43,661 nt of DNA, taken from assembly GCA_031289655.1 (NCBI GenBank), contig JAITPC010000018.1, forward strand, positions 1 to 43,661, given 5' to 3'. Positions 36,729 to 43,661 of the stretch are shown one piece after another. Origin of the DNA: Mycoplasmataceae bacterium. Lineage in GTDB: Bacteria; Bacillota_I; Bacilli_A; Mycoplasmatales; Mycoplasmoidaceae. Numbering within the stretch: position 1 is the stretch's first letter; every line of letters starts with the position of its first letter. The position numbers were made by a program, and so were the translations under genes. Under the pieces are notes generated by a model that saw nothing but the letters and a program-made list of their open reading frames with translations, did not search any database and had not been told where the DNA came from.

Positions 36729-36738
36729 TACATTCTAT

Positions 36739-36744
36739 ATTATA
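36739..36744 (-). promoter_or_regulatory. -10 box of the surface-protein operon
   Basis: TATAAT 10 nt before the ATG at 36728. Confidence 0.5.
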
Positions 36745-36846
36745 TTGTTTTCCCTAAGGCTCGCACACACATTATATATAGCTAAAATTTTAAGTCGAAG
36801 TGATCAAATTAGCAGAAATTTAGTCAAATGGACTTAACAACCGACT

Positions 36847-36852
36847 TATAAT
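36847..36852 (+). promoter_or_regulatory. -10 box of efp
   Basis: TATAAT 9 nt before the efp ATG. Confidence 0.55.
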
Positions 36853-36861
36853 TTATTTATA

Positions 36862-37428
36862 ATGGCAGAATTGATTCATGCAAAAGATTTAAGACCTGGA
36901 ATGACCTATTTGGACAAGGGCAATATTTTTTTAGTTATTGAAAATACTTTTAATAAAACATGTCAAGCTAAAGCCGTGATCAAGGTGCGAGTAAGAAATT
37001 TAAAAAAAGGTGGAGTTAATTGAGAAACATTGTCTGAAGATAAATATGAAAAAGCTGATATTACATCGAACACAATGACATTTAGTTATAAGGAAGCTGA
37101 CAATTATGTATTTATGGATGATGTGTCATATGAAACCGTGGAAATACCTAAAACTAAATTAGAATGAGAGAAACAATTTATTACTGATGGATTACAAGTA
37201 AGAATACAAAAGTTTGGAGATGAAATACTTGGTATTTCTTTGCCGGATAATGTGACATTAACTATTAAGGAAACAGAGGATGCGCCAAAAAATAGTGGTG
37301 CAACTGCAAGAATGAAAAAAGCTATTTTGGAAAATGGAGTTGAGATCGAAGTTCCTGAGTTTATCAAAAATAATGAAAAGATTGTTGTCAGAACAGTCGA
37401 TGGTTCCTATGTGGGACGTGCAAAATAA
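36862..37428 (+). CDS. efp: Elongation factor P
   Basis: 188 aa: LRPGMTYLDKGNIFLVIE, VRVRNLKKGGVNWE and the C-terminal VRTVDGSYVGRAK. EF-P rescues ribosomes stalled on polyproline. The domain I tip, normally PGKG with a modifiable Lys, aligns here with KTCQA, so Gln replaces the modified residue. A small Asp23-like gene follows 8 nt later. Confidence 0.94.
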
Positions 37429-37436
37429 TATATATT

Positions 37437-37700
37437 ATGGATATAGTTCTTAACACTCAATATGGTGAAGTTATTTATGATAAAACGGTTATTCTTACTA
37501 CTTTAGATAATATTATTAAAAGAATTGGAGATACTAAAATTATACACGCACATTATTTTAAATTAAATGATAATATTGTTTTTGATATTAAACTCCAAAA
37601 GAATAATAACATTAATTTTAATTCTATTTCAAGCGAAATGCAAAGACAAATAAGATTTAATTTAAATATTGATAAATTTATTGTAATACTTAAAAATTAA
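37437..37700 (+). CDS. Small protein after efp, possibly Asp23/Gls24-related
   Basis: 87 aa: MDIVLNTQYGEVIYDKTVIL, then HYFKLNDNIVFDIKLQKNN, and a short helix before FIVILKN. The alternating beta strands and the efp linkage resemble the Asp23-related proteins often found next to efp in Firmicutes and mycoplasmas. The sequence match is weak, so treat as hypothetical. The stop abuts the stop of convergent nusG. Confidence 0.55.
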   Translation: MDIVLNTQYGEVIYDKTVILTTLDNIIKRIGDTKIIHAHYFKLNDNIVFDIKLQKNNNINFNSISSEMQRQIRFNLNIDKFIVILKN

Positions 37701-38366
37701 TTATTTTTTAATATCAGAGTAAGGTACTTCAACTTTTCCTAAATTATCTAATTCAATTTCCGCGATACCAATCTCATTATTAATGTTTGTAATCTTTCCA
37801 CTTTGACCAGCAAATTTTCCAATGGCGATTTCAACAACCATGTTAGGAGCAAATTTTATTGTAGGCTTGATATTATCATTATTTATTTCATCAACAACAA
37901 TACTTTTACTTGAAGAGACATTAACAGAACCATGTAATGAGTCCAAGTATTGTTGCTCACTAATTGGTACAGGTTTAGTTCCTTTTCCACTACTGCCAAC
38001 AAATCCAAGCACACCTTGTGTATTACGAATTAAAAATCAAACATCTTGGTTGTAATACATTTTAACAAAAATATATCCAGGAAATTTATTTGTTGTTTTA
38101 GTAGAAAATTTTGTATAGGAACCATTGGGCAGTGTTTCTCATTGAATGTTTTTTGTATTTTTCATTTCTTTTGGTAAATTAACATCATTTTTATCAAAAA
38201 TTTTCTTTGATGTTTCCTTAATATTAATCACATCTAATTTTGGTACTAAATTCTCATAACCATAGGTTTGAATTCTTTCTTTAATATTTTCAATAATAGA
38301 TTTTTCTTTTCCAGCAATAACCTTTACAATAAACCATTGAGCCATTACATTTTTAATGTCAGACAT
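37701..38366 (-). CDS. nusG: Transcription termination/antitermination factor NusG
   Basis: 221 aa. NGN domain: AQWFIVKVIAGKEKSIIENI, then FPGYIFVKMYYNQDVWFLIRN and VLGFVGSSGKGTKPVPI. KOW domain: VVEIAIGKFAGQSGKITNIN. About 40 residues are inserted in the NGN domain and a linker before the KOW, as in other mollicutes. It follows secE. The start MSDIKN is supported by TATAAT 8 nt upstream; an alternative Met starts 7 residues later. Confidence 0.94.
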
Positions 38367-38374
38367 ATATAAAT

Positions 38375-38380
38375 ATTATA
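38375..38380 (-). promoter_or_regulatory. -10 box of nusG inside the secE stop region
   Basis: TATAAT 8 nt before nusG; it overlaps the secE stop codon. nusG may have its own leaderless mRNA besides operon transcription. Confidence 0.45.
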
Positions 38381-38588
38381 GTTGTTTTAAGAAAATAAAA
38401 TCAAGCCCTAAGAATATTAAAGCTAAAATTGTAATTACGACAAAAATGACAATAAAATTGACTAATATTGTTTTCTTAGGTGTTCATTTTACACGACTAA
38501 ATTCTTTACCCAAACCAAAGAATCATTTTTTTATTTTAAAAGAAAATTTATCTTTTGAAGTTTTATTTTTTTTTTCTTTTTTTGCCAT
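38376..38588 (-). CDS. secE: Preprotein translocase subunit SecE
   Basis: 70 aa, missed under the standard code because of UGA-Trp. A Lys-rich start (MAKKEKKNKTSKDK), the amphipathic FFGLGKEFSRVKWTPKK and one C-terminal membrane helix (FIVIFVVITILALIFL) are the SecE pattern. It lies between rpsT (stop/start overlap) and nusG, the classic secE-nusG order. A10 and A7 runs occur near the start. Confidence 0.9.
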
Positions 38589-38827
38589 TATTTTTTATTA
38601 GCTAATTTTGCCATTCTGCTTTTGATCCTATTAGCTTTATTTTTATGTATTTTCCCTTTTGATAAAGCAGAATCAGCTTTTTGGTAAATGGTAGATAACG
38701 AGTTGGAATTTGGTTCTTTTTTGTGATTTTTAATATTGGTTTTTAATGTAGAAATAACAATTTTATTTCTAATTGTTTTCTTTTTATTTTTCCTAATGCT
38801 TTTAATATTAGATTTTATATTAGCCAT
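38588..38827 (-). CDS. rpsT: 30S ribosomal protein S20
   Basis: 79 aa: MANIKSNIKSIRKNKKKTIR at the start and KGKIHKNKANRIKSRMAKLA near the end. S20 binds 16S rRNA. The start at 38827 is preferred over an upstream in-frame codon because it gives the family N-terminus and has TATAAT 6 nt upstream. Confidence 0.95.
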   Translation of the reverse strand: MANIKSNIKSIRKNKKKTIRNKIVISTLKTNIKNHKKEPNSNSLSTIYQKADSALSKGKIHKNKANRIKSRMAKLANKK

Positions 38828-38833
38828 ATGATA

Positions 38834-38839
38834 ATTATA
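38834..38839 (-). promoter_or_regulatory. -10 box of rpsT-secE-nusG
   Basis: TATAAT 6 nt before the rpsT ATG. Confidence 0.55.
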
Positions 38840-38894
38840 AATAAAATATTTTATATATAGTGCGAACAAATTATAATTACCCCACAAAATCTCT

Positions 38895-38914
38895 CCCCCC
38901 CCGGTGTATATAAT
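38895..38914 (+). promoter_or_regulatory. Promoter with C8 tract in the spacer (LRR lipoprotein)
   Basis: C8 at 38895-38902 and TATAAT at 38909-38914, 6 nt before the ATG. The tract falls where the -35/-10 spacer should be, so slippage would change the spacing. Confidence 0.6.
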
Positions 38915-38920
38915 TGAATT

Positions 38921-39868
38921 ATGAATAAAACAAAAATTGGATTTAGTTTATTAGGAATCGCTCTAATTGGGGGGGGCATTGGTCTCTTAACAAGTTTAAC
39001 TAGTTGCGGAAATAGTCGATCAATTATTACTCTTTATTTTACTGATGGCAGAAGTCACTCTGTACATACTATTGATGATTTTAATAAATTATGCAGCAAT
39101 TCTTTTCATAATACCACCATAACTTTTGATGATGGTTTTTCCTTTGTAAAAGATACTCTTCTGTCGGTAAGGGGATTTCAAAATAATATGATATCACATA
39201 TTCCTGATTATTTTTTAGCAAATTGTACTGCTTTTAATTATGGATTAGGATTACCAAGTTCAATAACTTCTATAGGACTTGGCTTTTTGTCTGGTTGCAC
39301 TGGTTTCGATGGAGATATAAGTTTGTCTAGAACCCATATAACAGAGTGTGGTGATGGTTTTTTACAGTTTTGCTCTTCTTTTAATGGTTCAATCATTTTT
39401 CCTTCAACAATGCAAAAAATTTCAAAGTATTTTTTATATAATTGCACCTCTTTTAATCAGCCTCTAACAATTCCTGATTCGGTAGTTGCCATCGATAATA
39501 GATTTCTAGGCAATGCATCTGCTTTTAATTCAGAATTGATATTGTCTAATTCATTAGAAACATTATCTAATAACTTTCTCGAGAGTTGCGAGTTATTTAA
39601 TCAGCCATTGCAACTTCCAAGTTTATTAAATTCTATTGGCTCAGATTTTTTGGCTAGGTGTGATAATTTAACATCCACGATAAATTTTGGAGCTCTTGAC
39701 ACCTCTATTTTTTCTGTAACTAGTGAATGGACGTTTTCTGTTGTTGAAAGCACGGCAGATGCATATACCACCGGAATGACTATCGATGGAGACAATGCTA
39801 GTGGAATTAAAGCATTATTTCCCGATTCTGGTACAATGCCTTATAGAAAAGTGCATATTGCTATTTAG
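38921..39868 (+). CDS. Surface lipoprotein with BspA-type leucine-rich repeats
   Basis: 315 aa. Signal peptide and lipobox: MNKTKIGFSLLGIALIGG, then SLTSCGN (Cys29). The body holds about six repeats of roughly 23 aa, such as YFLYNCTSFNQPLTIPDSVVAIDN-type units, with FL..C..FN..L.LP.S/L..I as the core. This is the LRR_5/DUF285 pattern of mycoplasma surface proteins. A G8 tract encodes the Gly run of the signal peptide. Likely binds host or environmental ligands (inference). Confidence 0.85.
   Translation: MNKTKIGFSLLGIALIGGGIGLLTSLTSCGNSRSIITLYFTDGRSHSVHTIDDFNKLCSNSFHNTTITFDDGFSFVKDTLLSVRGFQNNMISHIPDYFLANCTAFNYGLGLPSSITSIGLGFLSGCTGFDGDISLSRTHITECGDGFLQFCSSFNGSIIFPSTMQKISKYFLYNCTSFNQPLTIPDSVVAIDNRFLGNASAFNSELILSNSLETLSNNFLESCELFNQPLQLPSLLNSIGSDFLARCDNLTSTINFGALDTSIFSVTSEWTFSVVESTADAYTTGMTIDGDNASGIKALFPDSGTMPYRKVHIAI
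38969..38976 (+). repeat. G8 tract in the lipoprotein signal peptide
   Basis: Read ATT GGG GGG GGC ATT (IGGGI). A one-base change in length would truncate the protein within its signal peptide region. Confidence 0.85.
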
Positions 39869-39871
39869 ATT

Positions 39872-40504
39872 TTATTTTTTGTCAAATGAAAAAAACGCTG
39901 AATACAAAACAGGTGTTAATTTTTTTAACGGCTGTAAAATTCTTGCAATATTCCCTAACTTTGTGACAAATTTATCATAAATATTTTTAACCAATATATC
40001 AATTTGAGCCTCATTATTTTTAAAAATTATATTTTTTCTTTTCTTAAATTCATCCTTATCTAAATTCCTTGGTAATTTTTTTATTTCGCTAGAACTTAAT
40101 TTGGAAATATCGTCCTTAGCGTCAATTTTTAATTTAACATGGTATCCACTTTTTAATCAATCAATTGTGTTATTGATAAATCTAATTAAGTCATTTTCAC
40201 CAATTTTTGGTTTAATTGTAATTTCTTTTTCTTTCACATTAATCATTAATTTCTTTTTTTCCTTCTCCTTCTTTTTAATATCAAATAAAAATTTGCCCTT
40301 ATTTATCACTTTAGCTATTGCCAATGAATTTTCTTTCGCAGGGGCTACAATAACGACACTCATTTTTTTTTCATTTGCTAATTTGATAGCATCATTAGTA
40401 TTTATTGAAGGGTGCTTCGTTCCATCACTATCAATTAAAAATAATTTTTTATCAAGTATCTCATCATCAAATATATATCCACTATTTGTTGACTTAATAC
40501 TCAT
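39872..40504 (-). CDS. infC: Translation initiation factor IF-3
   Basis: 210 aa. LFLIDSDGTKHPSINTNDAI and MSVVIVAPAKENSLAIAKVI, then KGKFLFDIKKKEKEKKK (linker helix) and EITIKPKIGENDLI, match IF-3 N and C domains. A C-terminal extension of about 45 residues goes beyond the usual end. The normal partners rpmI and rplT are absent. It ends 3 nt from the stop of the LRR lipoprotein gene. Confidence 0.88.
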
Positions 40505-40515
40505 TTAATGATAAT

Positions 40516-40531
40516 ATTATATATTTATAAT
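40516..40531. promoter_or_regulatory. Divergent -10 boxes for infC (-) and rnhB (+)
   Basis: TATAAT on minus at 40516-40521 and on plus at 40526-40531 (6 nt before rnhB). The two promoters nearly touch and may compete. Confidence 0.55.
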
Positions 40532-40537
40532 AGATTT

Positions 40538-41161
40538 ATGCTTTCTAGTTATGATTTATATGAAATCGAGAACAAGCTGCATGCACAAGGATATAAATAT
40601 GTTGCCGGGTTGGATGAAGCAGGACGAGGAAGTTGAGCGGGGCCTATCTATGTTGGATTTGTTATTTTTGATAAAAAATATAAAAATGATAAAATTAACG
40701 ATTCAAAAAAGCTTAGTAAAAAAACTCGTGAAATTTTGTATGATGAGATTAAAAAACATGCTTTAATTAGTCAAACATTCATGATTGATGTAGAATGCGT
40801 TGATAAATATAATGTCAAGGAAGCCTCAAAGTATGGGATGAAAGAATTAATCATTAATTCTAATATTAAACCAGATATTTGTTTAATAGACTATGAAAAA
40901 ATTGAGATCAATAAAATGAAAACTATTAGTTATACTAAAGGTGATGAAAAATGTTTTTCTATTGCTGCTGCTAGTATTTTGGCTAAAGTCGAAAGGGATC
41001 GATATATGGAAAATGTTCATAAAAAATACCCTAATTATGGTTTTAATAGACATGTGGGATATGGGACAAAACTTCATAGCGATATGATTAAAAAATATGG
41101 AATTATAAATAATCTACATAGGAAAAGTTTTAAACCAATTATTAAGTTAATGAGTAATTAA
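40538..41161 (+). CDS. rnhB: Ribonuclease HII
   Basis: 207 aa. Active-site AGLDEAGRGSWAGPIYVGFV (Asp, Glu; Trp by UGA), later DSKKLSKKTRE and AAASILAKVERDRYM. The GYGT motif near the C-terminus is present (NRHVGYGTKLH). It removes RNA primers and single ribonucleotides from DNA. Confidence 0.95.
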
Positions 41162-41163
41162 GA

Positions 41164-41169
41164 TATAAT
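41164..41169 (+). promoter_or_regulatory. -10 box of rpmG
   Basis: TATAAT 8 nt before the rpmG ATG. Confidence 0.5.
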
Positions 41170-41177
41170 TAAAGCAT

Positions 41178-41336
41178 ATGAAGAAGAGACAGGTTAGATT
41201 AGAATGTACAATTTGTAAAAGTATCAATTACTTGACTTTTCGAAATGCTAAAACAGCTCCAGAAAAATTAGAACTTAATAAATTTTGTAAAAAATGCAGG
41301 AAAGTTACTCCGCATAAAGAATCTAAAGCAAAATAG
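41178..41336 (+). CDS. rpmG: 50S ribosomal protein L33
   Basis: 52 aa: KKRQVRLECTICKSINYLTF, then LNKFCKKCRKVTPHKESK. Both Cys pairs (CTIC, CKKC) are present, so this is a zinc-binding form. In many Firmicutes rpmG precedes secE-nusG-rplK; here it stays with rplK while secE-nusG lies 3 kb away on the other strand. Confidence 0.93.
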   Translation: MKKRQVRLECTICKSINYLTFRNAKTAPEKLELNKFCKKCRKVTPHKESKAK

Positions 41337-41348
41337 TTTTTATTTATA

Positions 41349-41419
41349 TATAATATAAGCATAGCGGTGGGAGAATAATTAAATTTATTCGTTAATACCA
41401 CACTAAAGTGAAATAACTT
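41349..41419 (+). promoter_or_regulatory. rplK promoter and structured 59-nt leader
   Basis: TATAAT at 41349-41354, then a leader from about 41361. GGTGGGAG and CCACA can pair around an inner GAATAA/TTATTC hairpin. Most genes here have no leader, so a structured one before rplK-rplA fits L1 autoregulation of this operon, known in other bacteria. It could equally be a generic leader. Confidence 0.4.
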
Positions 41420-41869
41420 ATGGCAATTAAAGAATTAAAACGTATCGCAAAAATCCAATTAGTAGGAGGTCAAGCCCGTCCTGGACCAGCATTAGCTTCT
41501 ATTGGTATTAATATGGCTGAGTTCACAAAACAATTTAATGATAAAACTAAACAAAGAAATGGCGAAATAGTGAGGACAATAATTTGAGCTTATAGCGATA
41601 AATCATTTAAATTTGATATTAAACAAACAGAGCCTGCCAGTGTAATGATTAAAAAAGCTGCTAAAGTTCAGACTGCTGGGAAAAATCAATTAACTGATAC
41701 TGTTGCTACTATTTCAAAAGAAGACGCATTAAAGATAGCAAGGGCAAAGATGGTGGATATGAATGTTTATGATGAAGCAGCAGCGCTAAGAATGATTGCC
41801 GGGACTGCAAAACAAATGGGCATTAAAATTAAAGATGTTGAACCTATAGTGAAAGGAAGTAAAAAATAA
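41420..41869 (+). CDS. rplK: 50S ribosomal protein L11
   Basis: 149 aa: [20 protein letters not shown] with the PPxGPALG-like region, [15 protein letters not shown], and C-terminal [18 protein letters not shown]-Trp near residue 56. The stop overlaps the rplA start (TAATG). Confidence 0.95.
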
Positions 41870-42555
41870 TGAAATTAAGAAGTAAAAGATACAAATTATT
41901 AAAAGAGAAGATTGATACTAAAAAAGTGTATAATGTTGATGAAGCTTCTAAATTGGTTAAACAAACTGCTAATACTAAATTTAATAGTTCTATTGATATT
42001 GCCATTAAATTAAATTTAGATACAACTAAAGCTGAACAACAATTAAGAGGTAATTTAGCACTTCCATATTATTTTGGCAAATCTACCAAAGTATTAGTTT
42101 TGGATGATTCATTAACTATTGAAGAAGCAAAAGCGAATAAGATTGATTATTTTGGAGGGACTGATCAAATTGCAAAAATTAAAGAAGGTTGAATGGATTT
42201 TGATGTCATTATTACGACTCCCAAGTTTATGCCGATTCTCTCTACACTTGGAAAAATATTGGGCCCAAAAGGTTTAATGCCAAATCCAAAATTAGGAACG
42301 GTTACTCCAACTCCATTGAAAATTGCACAAGAGTTTAAAAAAGGTAAGTATAATTATCGAACTGACACATATGGTAATATTCACATGAAAATTGCTGATA
42401 GTACTGCAACAGAAAAACAAATTAGTGAAAATGTTAAATTTTTTATCGATTTTATTAAATCAAAAAGACCCAGCACGATTAAGGGAGATTATTTTCAAAA
42501 AATTTTTTTAATTTCCTCTATGGGACCAGCTATTAAGGTGCACGCGCCCAACTAA
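41869..42555 (+). CDS. rplA: 50S ribosomal protein L1
   Basis: 228 aa: start [56 protein letters not shown] and the C-terminal [10 protein letters not shown]1 is the ribosomal stalk protein and, in other bacteria, represses its own operon by binding the leader. Coupled to rplK by a stop/start overlap. Confidence 0.96.
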
Positions 42556-42557
42556 TA

Positions 42558-42563
42558 TATAAT
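42558..42563 (+). promoter_or_regulatory. -10 box of rpsL-rpsG
   Basis: TATAAT 6 nt before the rpsL ATG. Confidence 0.55.
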
Positions 42564-42569
42564 AATTTT

Positions 42570-42987
42570 ATGCCTACAATTGCCCAATTAATTAAACACA
42601 AACGAAAATCAAAAAATAAAAAATCACGTTCGCCGGCATTAGCTCCCAATTTTAACAAAATTAAAAATCGAGGTAAAGTTACTGCTAATCCTTTTAAATC
42701 TGGAGTATGTACTAGAGTCGGAGTTATGACACCAAAAAAGCCAAATTCTGCTCAAAGAAAATATGCCAAAGTAAGATTAAGTAATAAAAAAGAAGTATTG
42801 GCATATATTCCGGGAGAAGGACATAACTTGCAGGAACACTCAATCGTTTTAATTCGTGGCGGTCGTGTAAAGGATCTACCAGGTGTTAGATATCATATTG
42901 TTAGAGGAAAACTCGATACACAAGGTGTTAGCAAGCGTATGCAACAAAGATCAAAGTATGGCGCTAAGAAAGGAAAGGCAGGAGCTA

Positions 42988-43001
<14 letters not shown>
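42570..43001 (+). CDS. rpsL: 30S ribosomal protein S12
   Basis: 143 aa: [57 protein letters not shown]. The decoding-site loops with KKPNSA (the streptomycin-sensitive type Lys) are intact. rpsG overlaps its end by 14 nt. Confidence 0.97.
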
Positions 43002-43455
<454 letters not shown>

Positions 43456-43483
43456 ACATAATTTACAAATGATGTTTCTAAGT

Positions 43484-43540
43484 AAATTTTCCATGTCAAA
43501 ACACTAAAATTTCAGAAATAAAAACGCCAAATGAAAATTT
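43484..43540 (+). repeat. Inverted repeat after rpsG
   Basis: AAATTTTC at 43484-43491 and GAAAATTT at 43533-43540, with a 41-nt loop. It could be a weak terminator or part of a leader; no T-run follows. Confidence 0.25.
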
Positions 43541-43542
43541 TC

Positions 43543-43566
43543 GCACATACTATTATGGAGGATATT
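43543..43566 (+). promoter_or_regulatory. Promoter/RBS module shared with the gene at 11064
   Basis: GCACATACTATTATG then GAGGAT before ATGACA. TATTAT as -10 and GGAGGA as a strong Shine-Dalgarno sequence 4 nt from the ATG. Confidence 0.5.
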
Positions 43567-43661
43567 ATGACATTTTTATTACAGTTACAGACAAACACAG
43601 AACTTAATATCAACAAAGTAAAGAAAACATTGAGTAACAATAAAATTAAATCCATTAAAGT
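43567..43661 (+). CDS. Unidentified gene, partial (3' end off window)
   Basis: Only 31 codons are visible: MTFLLQLQTNTELNINKVKK followed by a Lys/Asn-rich stretch. GGAGGA in front makes the start convincing. Too short for a family assignment. Confidence 0.6.
   Translation, partial: MTFLLQLQTNTELNINKVKKTLSNNKIKSIK

Overview
This window comes from a very AT-rich mollicute (Mycoplasma/Spiroplasma-type, no cell wall) that reads UGA as tryptophan. Nearly every long gene is open only if UGA is read through, often at conserved Trp positions: thioredoxin WCGPC, RNase HII, DUF31 'TNWHV' and S7 are examples. All coordinates below assume genetic code 4. Most start codons sit 6-10 nt downstream of a perfect TATAAT and have no Shine-Dalgarno sequence, so leaderless mRNA looks like the default. 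The species cannot be named from sequence alone; formate metabolism and surface LRR/DUF31 proteins suggest a host-associated fermenter.

Layout. 1-6250: edge of a small coiled-coil gene, tRNA-Trp, dinB, tsf, then fhs and pflB tail to tail (a pyruvate-to-formate-to-formyl-THF module). 6346-10722: polC. 10831-18276: a rearranged type II-A CRISPR-Cas island. It holds csn2 (+), a one-spacer array, tracrRNA directly after the array on the same strand, a convergent cas9 (-), then cas1 and cas2 (+), with three small basic coiled-coil proteins ending in NNLK/NKLK placed between and around the parts. 18278-24540: ABC-F ATPase, Pif1-like helicase, thioredoxin, gatB, a candidate structured RNA and trigger factor. 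24603-27549: lipoprotein, RimI-like acetyltransferase, DUF31 serine protease, a SWIB-domain protein and a tiny Lys/Cys-rich basic protein. 27603-31197: operon serS, viroplasmin-RNase HI, ABC-2 permease and ATPase. 31272-36728: rplU, and an operon of two large surface proteins, a small membrane protein and a glycosyltransferase. 36862-43661: translation and transcription genes (efp, nusG, secE, rpsT, infC, rnhB, rpmG, rplK, rplA, rpsL, rpsG) around an LRR lipoprotein with two homopolymer tracts.

The CRISPR island is the most interesting part. (1) Spacer, second repeat, linker and tracrRNA lie in one + strand line, so a read-through transcript would be a natural single-guide RNA. (2) The cas9 reading frame contains an exact 19-nt copy of the CRISPR repeat in antisense, so cas9 mRNA could pair with crRNA repeats. 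(3) The short leader holds a second, degenerate anti-repeat displayed in a hairpin loop. (4) cas9 carries a C9 tract in its coding strand and an (AT)14 tract touching its start codon, both classic slippage sites. Together these suggest a Cas9 whose expression may be switchable and RNA-controlled. The sequence identities are directly visible; the regulatory reading is inference.
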